The notes beneath the pieces are model-generated. The model was not told where the DNA came from and made no database searches. It was given only the letters and a program-made list of their open reading frames with translations. A stretch of DNA of 6,537 nt from Bacteroidia bacterium. Its GTDB lineage: Bacteria; Bacteroidota; Bacteroidia; Cytophagales; Cyclobacteriaceae. The translations under genes were made by a program, and so were the position numbers. The stretch's first letter is position 1; each line of letters starts with the position of its first letter. Where the stretch lies: the NCBI GenBank assembly GCA_016650355.1, contig JAENVX010000286.1:1-6537 (forward strand). Direction: 5' to 3'. Of this stretch, positions 1 through 6,143 are shown one piece after another.

Positions 1-1
1 A

Positions 2-931
2 GAACGAAAAGAGAAATTGAAAGTAGCGCAACTTCGACCTTGGGATAAGGCTGTTGATGCGGAGGGTAGAGAAGCGTTGAAAGCTTTCGTGGATGGAAAA
101 GATTTAACAAAAAAGTCGATTGAATGTTTTACGGAGTTAGATCCGTATCTGGGTCAGTGCCTCTCCATCATGAAAGAGATGGGGCATCTTGATCTTGAAT
201 CCCGCAAAGGAAAGGCCCCAGGTGGCTATAACTATCCGTTATCCGAAATAGGGGTGCCTTTTATTTTTATGAATGCCACCTCAACCATGAGAGATATGAC
301 CACCATTATGCACGAGGGAGGCCATGCGGTTCATAATTTCCTGACCATGGATTTAGAACTAAATGACTTTAAGTCTCCGCCAATGGAAGTAGCTGAGCTT
401 GCTTCAATGTCAATGGAGCTAATTTCTATGGATCAGTGGAAGACATTCTTTCCAAGCGAAGTTGACTTAAAGCGTGCCAAACGTGATCAGCTAGAGGATA
501 TTATTGAAACACTTCCATGGGTAGCTACAATTGATAAGTTCCAGCATTGGATTTATGAAAATCCGACACATTCTATAGAAGACAGGAGGGCAAATTGGAA
601 TAAAACTTTTGATCAATTTGCTGATACAGTTACAGATTGGTCGGGCTTACAAGAGGCAAAGGACTTTATGTGGCAAAAACAGTTACACTTATATGAAGTT
701 CCTTTTTATTATATCGAATACGGTATGGCACAGCTCGGTGCGATTGCTATGTGGCGCAATTTTAAAGAAGACAAGAAAAAGGGTTTAGAAGGTTATATGA
801 ATGCGCTAAGACTAGGCTATATGCGAACTATTCCTGAAATCTATAAGGCAGCGGGTATTAAATTTGATTTTAGCCGTGGCTATATTAAAGAGTTGATGAG
901 TTTTGTGAAAGGCGAATTAGCGAAATTTTGA
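2..931 (+). CDS. M3-family zinc oligopeptidase (PepF/thimet-like), C-terminal part, 5'-truncated
   Basis: This is the catalytic half of an M3 metallopeptidase, a soluble enzyme that cuts short peptides. The frame is open to the left edge with no ATG (only a TTG at 17), so the gene starts upstream and about 309 residues of what is normally a protein of roughly 570-700 are visible. The zinc site reads HEGGH at 311-325, followed by AVH. A glutamate lies 28 residues after the first His, in the VAE motif (codon 395-397), which matches the spacing of the third zinc ligand in PepF. Near the C-terminus, a His-x-Tyr followed by a Tyr-rich stretch (VPFYYIEYGMAQ, about 695-730) fits the substrate-binding His and Tyr residues of the family. 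The ELNDFKSPP and AELASMSMELISMD segments resemble the M3 subgroup common in Bacteroidota. It has no neighbour on its own strand and converges with marR. The family call is firm. Substrate and exact name (pepF-like) are not shown by the sequence. Confidence 0.93.
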   Translation, partial: ERKEKLKVAQLRPWDKAVDAEGREALKAFVDGKDLTKKSIECFTELDPYLGQCLSIMKEMGHLDLESRKGKAPGGYNYPLSEIGVPFIFMNATSTMRDMTTIMHEGGHAVHNFLTMDLELNDFKSPPMEVAELASMSMELISMDQWKTFFPSEVDLKRAKRDQLEDIIETLPWVATIDKFQHWIYENPTHSIEDRRANWNKTFDQFADTVTDWSGLQEAKDFMWQKQLHLYEVPFYYIEYGMAQLGAIAMWRNFKEDKKKGLEGYMNALRLGYMRTIPEIYKAAGIKFDFSRGYIKELMSFVKGELAKF

Positions 932-948
932 TGTGGTAGGATTGTATA

Positions 949-967
949 GTGAGTAAAGATTACTCAC
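949..967. terminator. Hairpin between convergent M3 peptidase and marR genes
   Basis: A perfect 7-bp inverted repeat, GTGAGTA (949-955) and TACTCAC (961-967), surrounds a 5-base loop in the 28-base gap between the convergent genes. Its right arm covers the last codons and stop of marR. No T-tract follows on either strand, so it is not a canonical intrinsic terminator. It may still help end transcription from both sides or protect 3' ends. This role is inferred from position and symmetry only. Confidence 0.35.
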
Positions 968-1409
968 GGCTCTTATCTAGCAGGGTACTCAATTGAGACG
1001 CTTCTTCAGCAGTAAGAGAACCCAAAATATTATCCAAGGAGTCATTTTTTGTATCTATCTCGCTAAGTAGGTTCAATCCATTTTCATTAATTGAGACATC
1101 TGCAGCACGTCTGTCAGAAGGACATTGGCTTTTGGTTACTAATTTTTTCAAAAGCAACCGATCGATCAAACGAGAGACATCGGAATTTTTATCCAACATT
1201 CGTTCTTTTATATCAGCTCCAGAAATACTCTTCGGGTACTGACCTTTAAGGATTCTGAGAATATTAAATTGCTGGTTGGTGATTCCATATGGTTTGAAAA
1301 AATCTTTGTGCTTATTAATCAACCAATAATAAGTTAAAATGAGGTTGACCCCGGCTTTTTGGTGCGGGTTTCTAAATACGGTCTGCTTAATTTCTTCTTC
1401 GATCTTCAT
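960..1409 (-). CDS. MarR-family winged helix-turn-helix transcriptional regulator
   Basis: The 149-residue length is typical of MarR repressors, which are dimers that bind short palindromes and release DNA on binding a ligand or on oxidation. Residues 1-40 form the helical dimer region. ITNQQFNILRIL (43-54) starts the winged helix domain, SDVSRLIDRLLLKKLV (76-91) is the recognition helix region, and the wing carries the family's Asp-x-Arg signature as DRR at 99-101. The C-terminal part (about 112-147) is again helical, for dimerisation. Cys96, the only cysteine, lies just before the wing. The ATG directly follows the U-tract of the terminator after yceI, with no Shine-Dalgarno sequence. The gene lies 56 bases downstream of yceI on the same strand and probably depends partly on read-through. 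A palindrome upstream of yceI is its most likely operator. The family call is firm. The inducer and regulon are unknown. Confidence 0.92.
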   Translation of the reverse strand: MKIEEEIKQTVFRNPHQKAGVNLILTYYWLINKHKDFFKPYGITNQQFNILRILKGQYPKSISGADIKERMLDKNSDVSRLIDRLLLKKLVTKSQCPSDRRAADVSINENGLNLLSEIDTKNDSLDNILGSLTAEEASQLSTLLDKSRE

Positions 1410-1449
1410 AAAAATAAAAAGCGATCACAATATACCCATTGTGATCGCT
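1410..1449 (-). terminator. Intrinsic terminator after yceI, abutting the marR start codon
   Basis: An 11-bp perfect inverted repeat pairs 1420-1430 (AGCGATCACAA) with 1439-1449 (TTGTGATCGCT) around an 8-base loop. Read on the minus strand, the stem runs straight into TTTTTATTTTT (1420-1410), a good U-tract, and the marR ATG is the next base. It begins 16 bases past the yceI stop codon, so it should end most yceI transcripts. Because the U-tract directly precedes marR, it may also limit marR expression as an attenuator. An alternative is that the repeat is a protein-binding site. Confidence 0.82.
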
Positions 1450-1465
1450 CTCCCCAAAAGAATAT

Positions 1466-2047
1466 TTATTTTGGTATTTCTTTATTCAACTCCACTTTGC
1501 AAATAATTTCAACCTCATCGGCAACAGCCAGTTCACCTGAAGCTAATTTATTACTCCACTTAAGGCCGTATTCAAGTCGATTGATTTTTCCATTAAGCTT
1601 AAAGCCTGCCTTTATTCCACGGCCAGTGTCGATTGAACCACCGTAGGTAACATCAAATGCGACAGGTTTGGTAACATCGCGCATGGTGAAATTTCCTTTA
1701 AGCTGATATTTACCTCCTTCTTTTACAATGGTGCCTTTGAATTTAATTTCCGGAAATGCTTCGGCATTAAAGAAATCATCTGATTTCAAATGATTGTCCC
1801 TGTTTTCAACGCCCGTGTTTATTGATGCGGTCTTGATCGTGAACTCAACCTCTGCACCATTAAAGTCGTCCGACTTACTTACAACGGAGCCATCAAAATC
1901 TTTGAAGCTACCATTTACCTCAGCCACCACCATGTGTGTTGCGTTGAACTGAATATTCGAGTGATTTTTGTCAATGGCCCATTTTGTTTGAGCTGTTGCT
2001 ACCCCTGCAATTAGGGCAAATGCTAGTACTACAATAATTTTTTTCAT
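1466..2047 (-). CDS. YceI-family periplasmic lipocalin-like protein
   Basis: This is a 193-residue secreted protein of the YceI family. Family members fold as an extended beta-barrel that binds polyisoprenoid or other long amphiphilic molecules, and several are induced by stress. Residues 1-19 form a clear Sec signal peptide (KK, hydrophobic core, ATA cleavage site before Q20). Family signatures follow in order: W-x-IDKNHSNIQFNATHM (23-39), GSFKDFDGSV (46-55), NRDNHLKSDDFFNAEAFPEI (82-101), GNFTMRDVTKPV (118-129) and the closing strand VADEVEIICKVEL (175-187). Length is normal, with no frameshift. The leader just before the ATG is A-rich (nine A on the minus strand, 2058-2066) with no Shine-Dalgarno sequence, as is usual in Bacteroidota. 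A long palindrome upstream and a terminator downstream bracket the gene, with marR next in line, so MarR control is likely. The ligand is unknown. Confidence 0.95.
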   Translation of the reverse strand: MKKIIVVLAFALIAGVATAQTKWAIDKNHSNIQFNATHMVVAEVNGSFKDFDGSVVSKSDDFNGAEVEFTIKTASINTGVENRDNHLKSDDFFNAEAFPEIKFKGTIVKEGGKYQLKGNFTMRDVTKPVAFDVTYGGSIDTGRGIKAGFKLNGKINRLEYGLKWSNKLASGELAVADEVEIICKVELNKEIPK

Positions 2048-2081
2048 GATTAGTTTGTTTTTTTTTGAGATTGTGAACTTA

Positions 2082-2127
2082 ACGAATTTTTTAATATATA
2101 TGTTTAAACATGTATATTAAATTTCGT
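2082..2127 (-). promoter_or_regulatory. Long palindrome upstream of yceI, candidate MarR operator
   Basis: The core TGTTTAAACA (2101-2110) is a perfect palindrome. The symmetry extends to 2090-2121, giving 16-bp arms with one mismatched pair (2099/2112). Beyond this, ACGAA (2082-2086) and TTCGT (2123-2127) also pair, offset by two bases. The inner palindrome ends 42 bp upstream of the yceI start codon, where a promoter is expected. MarR dimers bind AT-rich palindromes of about this type, and a marR gene lies in the same unit. No T-run follows on either strand, so a terminator for the upstream gene is unlikely. Which protein binds it is inference. Confidence 0.6.
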
Positions 2128-2157
2128 AATGATCTGATTTTCAGATACTATTATTTG

Positions 2158-4350
2158 TCAAAGATTAAGCCAATACGTAAATTTCAATACTAATGAGCGA
2201 AATTTTGGGGCCCCCACATAGAAGATTTCCCCATTTTCGAATGATTCTGCGAAGTAATTGTCCGTGTAAACCAAAAACAGATCGGAGACTGGTCGGAAGC
2301 GCCATTGCAATCTGGAGTTGATATTCACATTATTGATTTGATTGTTGTATTGCACATAGGTAGTCCAGAATACCTTTCTTGAGAATGTAAAATCAAACTT
2401 TGGACCAAGCAATACTAAATCCGAGCTGTTGTATGGTTCTGGAAGCGTTATATGGTTGTAACTGAAATCCATTGAAAGAATAGCATATGGCTGAAAGCGA
2501 TAGCTCAGCGTACCATCAATATTTTGCCGGTACCCATTATAATATTCTCCAAACCGAGACTGAAAATCAAAGTATAGTTTTCTTCTGGCATCGGAGGTAT
2601 ACCCAATGATGACGGAATTCCAATAATATCCAGTGTTCGCACCAAGGTCTAAACCTTCGGAGCCACTAGGATCGAAAGGAGAGAACAGGTAGACATAATC
2701 TCTTCGTAACCTTGTGTAAAAAGTTGCTGTATTTTGAAACTTAATTCTGTACCAAAGATTGGCATCCCAATCGGTTGTATTATATAGATCGTTCCATTGA
2801 TAATCAATATCAAACCCTGGACCATGGTTATTGATAACTTTTGATTTTGAGTAGAAACTATAAAAGGCTTTTGGTGCAAATCGTTTATACCGCTTTCTCT
2901 TGACGTAACCAACCTCGGGATTGAAGTTCGCACCAATGTCTTGATACAGGAGGGACCAGGTATAATTAGGTAAGATATAATCCAACGAAGCGGCTGTAGA
3001 GTAAGTACTGTCTTTTTTACCATTATCAAAACTTCGGTGATAAAAGAATTTCCCAGTCCACTTGCTATCTTTTGAGGCAAGATTATAATCCAGTCCAATT
3101 AATCTATTATATGCTGTTGTATCAAAAGATTGCTTATTAATCATCATTAAACCAACATTGGATCTGGAAAATATTTTTCGTTGCAACGCAGCTACTGCAT
3201 AGTTCGTGGAAGGCAAGTTGATTGCCTCGTCCTCTGCGGCTTGCATATCAAGGACTCCAAGGCGCCAGTTGTTATTTATTTTTCCACTAAGGCGTGCACC
3301 GCCATATATTGGATTCTGTATATTCTGTCCTGTTGATGGATCACTTGTAACTCCAATTCTTCGTGAAAAAAATGGCCTTGAGTTGTTGTTACCGAAGCTT
3401 CCGAATAAATCAGCATTTTCTAAGAAAAACTGCCGTCTTTCAGGAAAAAATATTTCAAAGCGATCCAGGTTGGTAACTTGTTGATCAACCTCAACTTGAG
3501 AGAAGTCTGGGTTAACAGTAAGGTCAAGGTTAAGCGCAGAACTTACGGCAATTTTTGCGTCACCCCCAATTGTATTTTCAAATGACCGTGGAGTGCCTTC
3601 TTCAAAATCATGCGTAATTTTGCTGGCCGCGAATGGTATTAAGGAAACGTTTCCACCTGGTTTTTGCAAAGGCCGATCCCAATGTAATTTTCTTAAAAAG
3701 GCTAAGTTTATGAGAATATTAGCACGTGGTACCGGTGCCCAGGTTGAACGCTCGGTAGTATGGCTATCAATTCTATAAAAATTAATATTCCATTCTGATG
3801 CACCTTCTTTGAAGCGGACAGACTTGAAGGGAATAGCCATTTCACAAACCCAGTGATCTGCTCCAATTTTAGCCTCCGAAAACCATTTATTATCCCAATT
3901 GAGTGACAGGTCTTCTCTATCAGAGCCTCCATTTGACACTAACCCTTCACGTTGTACACCAAAAGGATTAACCCCAAACTGAAATGCATTTGTATTATCC
4001 CGGTAAGTATCGAGTACTAATACAAATGCATCATTGGCCTCTCCCCGAAAATCCCTTCGTAAGGAAGGCGTTATGTAATTTCTTGGCTCAAGATTGTGCA
4101 TGATAGCAAACAAGTAGATGTAGTGATCATCGTAGGTCATTCGCACCTCTGTTTGTACTTTCGAATATGAGCTATCGAAAGGAAAGTACTGTTTGAAGCG
4201 ATTTGCCACATCAGCTGTTTGCCAATCTACTTCATCCATAACACCATCAACTGTAATTTTTGACGTGGCCTTACGGATATTTAATCCAGGCCATTGAGCA
4301 AGGGCAATGTTCGAGATGAACAGAAGAATAATCAGAAATCGTAGAAACAC
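2158..4350 (-). CDS. CBM9-like / DUF5916 outer-membrane-type protein
   Basis: This 730-residue exported protein has two recognisable parts. Residues 1-18 are a signal peptide (hydrophobic LIILLFISNIALA, cleavage before Q19). Residues about 30-215 match the CBM9-like domain that heads this family: ITVDGVMDEVDWQTA (32-46), then TEVRMTYDDHYIYLFAIMHN (67-86). From about 230 on is DUF5916, with its hallmark near 280-312: NPDFSQVEVD, then NLDRFEIFFPERRQFFLEN. The remainder is rich in alternating aromatic strands and ends in a beta-strand-like FTYWLNL, fitting an outer-membrane barrel. The start is GTG (4348-4350): an in-frame stop lies further upstream with no ATG between, and the signal peptide begins right there. 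An inverted repeat adjoins the start. The biochemical role of DUF5916 proteins is not established, and carbohydrate binding is suggested by the domain only. It lies 110 bases upstream of yceI on the same strand, probably as its own unit. Confidence 0.9.
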   Translation of the reverse strand: MFLRFLIILLFISNIALAQWPGLNIRKATSKITVDGVMDEVDWQTADVANRFKQYFPFDSSYSKVQTEVRMTYDDHYIYLFAIMHNLEPRNYITPSLRRDFRGEANDAFVLVLDTYRDNTNAFQFGVNPFGVQREGLVSNGGSDREDLSLNWDNKWFSEAKIGADHWVCEMAIPFKSVRFKEGASEWNINFYRIDSHTTERSTWAPVPRANILINLAFLRKLHWDRPLQKPGGNVSLIPFAASKITHDFEEGTPRSFENTIGGDAKIAVSSALNLDLTVNPDFSQVEVDQQVTNLDRFEIFFPERRQFFLENADLFGSFGNNNSRPFFSRRIGVTSDPSTGQNIQNPIYGGARLSGKINNNWRLGVLDMQAAEDEAINLPSTNYAVAALQRKIFSRSNVGLMMINKQSFDTTAYNRLIGLDYNLASKDSKWTGKFFYHRSFDNGKKDSTYSTAASLDYILPNYTWSLLYQDIGANFNPEVGYVKRKRYKRFAPKAFYSFYSKSKVINNHGPGFDIDYQWNDLYNTTDWDANLWYRIKFQNTATFYTRLRRDYVYLFSPFDPSGSEGLDLGANTGYYWNSVIIGYTSDARRKLYFDFQSRFGEYYNGYRQNIDGTLSYRFQPYAILSMDFSYNHITLPEPYNSSDLVLLGPKFDFTFSRKVFWTTYVQYNNQINNVNINSRLQWRFRPVSDLFLVYTDNYFAESFENGEIFYVGAPKFRSLVLKFTYWLNL

Positions 4351-4351
4351 G

Positions 4352-4389
4352 TAAAAGAGTAAAATTAAGGCGCAATAATAACTCTTTTA
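4352..4389 (-). promoter_or_regulatory. Inverted repeat next to the GTG start of the DUF5916 gene
   Basis: Perfect 9-bp arms TAAAAGAGT (4352-4360) and ACTCTTTTA (4381-4389) are separated by 20 bases, and the proximal arm ends one base before the GTG start codon (4350). In the transcript this could form an AU-rich leader stem beside the start. In DNA it could be a two-site operator with about 29 bp between arm centres. There is no U-tract suited to terminating trmN6. The rest of the 125-base gap (4390-4475) shows nothing I can assign. Confidence 0.3.
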
Positions 4390-4475
4390 ATAAAGTGCGT
4401 GAGTAGATTTTTGACAAGTGGTTCGACCGATTATAAAATTGTTCGATGAGACACTGCTCAGATCACAAGAGGCAA

Positions 4476-5192
4476 TCACAGTTTTAAATAAAATTCCTTT
4501 GTAAGCTTTTTGTATTCATCCGACCAGTCTTCACCTTTGTTATGAAGAGTAAGACTTTCAGTGATAATCTCGTTTGGTTTAAAGGAGAATTCAAATAGCC
4601 ATCGTTCCTGCGGTTTCCCTTTGCGGGAAAAAAATGAAAGTTGACGGATAGTGTGTAATTCATTTATATGTGCGAGTGATTGAAATTTTTTCCCCTCTTC
4701 GAAGGGAAGTACTACGGCCAGCCTTCCTGAAGAACTTAGCAAGTTCAGACTTTGTGAAATTAGCTCTGAATAACTCAACGATCCTATATGACGCGCCTGT
4801 GATCTTTTTCTGGAGGGGGGAAGTTGACTGTTTATAAAGTAGGGTGGATTGCTGACAATCAAGTCGTAGGTTTCACTTGCAACGAAATTTTGTAAGGACT
4901 GATGACGGACTTTTATTTTTTCAGGCCATGGCGAACCAGCAACATTTTCTTGTGCCTGCTTGGCATTCTCTTTTTCAATTTCAATAGCCTCTATTTTCGC
5001 CTCTCCAGATGTGCGCTGGGCAAGCATAAGAGAAATCACACCTGACCCTGCACCAACCTCCAATATATTTTCTGTGTTTACGATATTTACCCACGCACCA
5101 AGAAGTACGGCATCGGTGCCAACTTTCATGCTGCATCGATCGTGGTGAACTGTGAATTGTTTGAATTTGAAAGGTGTAGTTATCCTACTCAC
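4476..5192 (-). CDS. trmN6: tRNA1(Val) (adenine(37)-N6)-methyltransferase
   Basis: This cytoplasmic SAM-dependent enzyme methylates N6 of A37, next to the anticodon, in tRNA1(Val) (E. coli YfiC/TrmN6). At 238 residues it is close to the usual family length. The N-terminus shows the family's own signature, FKFKQFTVHHDRCSMKVGTD (8-27) followed by AVLLGAW. The SAM-binding motif I is ILEVGAGSGVISLMLAQR (43-60), with the acidic ribose-binding residue E71 after the second strand. The catalytic motif IV of N6-adenine methyltransferases is NPPYF (115-119). The start is GTG (5190-5192). An in-frame TAA lies upstream with no ATG or TTG between, and the signature begins seven codons later, so this start is well supported. 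It is divergent from fdhD across 37 bases. There is no sign of decay. The family is firm, and the exact tRNA target is carried over from E. coli. Confidence 0.93.
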   Translation of the reverse strand: MSRITTPFKFKQFTVHHDRCSMKVGTDAVLLGAWVNIVNTENILEVGAGSGVISLMLAQRTSGEAKIEAIEIEKENAKQAQENVAGSPWPEKIKVRHQSLQNFVASETYDLIVSNPPYFINSQLPPSRKRSQARHIGSLSYSELISQSLNLLSSSGRLAVVLPFEEGKKFQSLAHINELHTIRQLSFFSRKGKPQERWLFEFSFKPNEIITESLTLHNKGEDWSDEYKKLTKEFYLKL

Positions 5193-5229
5193 AGAATCAA
5201 AGTAAATAGTTTTAACTTACCATTGTTAA
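5193..5229. promoter_or_regulatory. Short divergent promoter region between trmN6 and fdhD
   Basis: Only 37 AT-rich bases separate the two divergent start codons, so any promoters must overlap each other or extend into the genes. Near matches (7 of 8) to the Bacteroidetes -7 element TAnnTTTG are TAGTTTTA at 5207-5214 on the plus strand, 15 bases before the fdhD ATG, and TTACTTTG at 5205-5198 on the minus strand, 5 bases before the trmN6 GTG. I see no convincing -33 TTTG for either. In such AT-rich DNA these matches are weak evidence. No ribosome binding site is seen on either side. Confidence 0.3.
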
Positions 5230-6072
5230 ATGAACATGAAACACCAAGTAAATAATATTCAAGTTATAAAAATTTCACCAGAAGGTGTCTTGAACAAGCC
5301 CGATCTTCTTGCTGTAGAGGAGCCTTTGGAGATTCGTTTAGGATTTGGCTCTCTTTCAGATCGCCAACAAAAAAGTCTTTCGATAACGATGCGCACGCCT
5401 GGCCATGATTTTGAACTAGCTCTAGGTTTTCTATTTACAGAAGGAATTATTAGATCGCTTGAACAAGTTGAAAGTATTAAATATTGCAACTCAGTTAAGC
5501 AGGAAGAAATTGACAATGTTGTACGCGTTGAACTAAACCCTGAGATTTTAATAGATATCAATAAATTCCAACGGCATTTTTACACCTCATCCAGTTGTGG
5601 CGTATGCGGAAAAACTTCGATTGACTCATTGAAATTGAATTGTAATTCTATTGATGATGGGCCTGAGATTTTGGCAGAGGTCATTTATTCCTTGCCAGGA
5701 AGAATAAGAAATTCACAAAATGTTTTTGAGCACACAGGTGGCTTGCATGCAGCGGCTCTATTTAATCACACTGGTGAGCAAATTATTTTGAGAGAAGATG
5801 TTGGTCGGCACAACGCCCTCGACAAGGTAATCGGAGCGATGCTTGTCAAAAAAAACATTCCTTTTTCAGACTCGATATTAATGTTGAGTGGACGTGTGAG
5901 TTTTGAGCTGGTGCAGAAAGCTGCAGTGGCTGGTATTCCTATTATTGCCGCAGTAGGTGCACCATCCAGTTTGGCAGTAAATCTGGCGAAAGAAACGGGG
6001 ATAACTTTACTTGGGTTTGTTCGGGGAAGGAATTTTAATATATACTGTGGGGAGCAAAGGATTGTCAGATAA
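5230..6072 (+). CDS. fdhD: Formate dehydrogenase accessory sulfurtransferase FdhD
   Basis: FdhD carries sulfur from a cysteine desulfurase to the bis-MGD molybdenum cofactor, adding the sulfido ligand that formate dehydrogenases need for activity. It acts in the cytoplasm. At 280 residues it has family length and all main blocks: EPLEIRL (31-37), TMRTPGHDFELALGFLFTEG (53-72), the sulfur-carrying CGVC pair (Cys123 and Cys126) in the mobile loop TSSSCGVCGKTS, GGLHAAALF (170-178), REDVGRHNALDKVIG (188-202), SGRVSFELVQKA (220-231) and a C-terminal GFVRGRNFNIY. ATG 5230 is chosen. A second ATG two codons on (5236) is possible, and neither has a Shine-Dalgarno sequence. A molybdoenzyme gene begins 71 bases downstream on the same strand and is the probable client, so the two likely share a transcript. 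Confidence 0.97.
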   Translation: MNMKHQVNNIQVIKISPEGVLNKPDLLAVEEPLEIRLGFGSLSDRQQKSLSITMRTPGHDFELALGFLFTEGIIRSLEQVESIKYCNSVKQEEIDNVVRVELNPEILIDINKFQRHFYTSSSCGVCGKTSIDSLKLNCNSIDDGPEILAEVIYSLPGRIRNSQNVFEHTGGLHAAALFNHTGEQIILREDVGRHNALDKVIGAMLVKKNIPFSDSILMLSGRVSFELVQKAAVAGIPIIAAVGAPSSLAVNLAKETGITLLGFVRGRNFNIYCGEQRIVR

Positions 6073-6143
6073 ATTTCAGTTTCGGATCATTTTTTGGGCA
6101 ATTCAAAAGTTATTATTATCAATTAATATATCAAGTCGATTTC

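Noticed and set aside
17..931. TTG at 17 as the true start of the M3 peptidase
   Set aside because: The frame is open to the left edge, and a 304-residue protein would lack the N-terminal half of the M3 fold, so the gene is truncated by the window.
1420..1449. Possible CRP-type binding site from the TCACAA/TTGTGA halves
   Set aside because: The half-sites are in everted order compared with TGTGA-N6-TCACA, and the repeat is better explained as the terminator stem.
1359..1646. 95-codon plus-strand open frame across marR, the terminator and yceI
   Set aside because: It overlaps two well-supported genes on the opposite strand and runs through the terminator hairpin, with no recognisable protein features.
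2132..2146. Small hairpin ATCTGA-TTT-TCAGAT just after the DUF5916 stop codon, considered as its terminator
   Set aside because: The stem is only 6 bp and no T-tract follows on the minus strand, so it does not meet the terminator pattern.
2649..3098. 149-codon open frame on the minus strand inside the DUF5916 gene
   Set aside because: It lies in another frame of a gene with strong family signatures, its translation has no recognisable domain, and its composition looks like a shadow.
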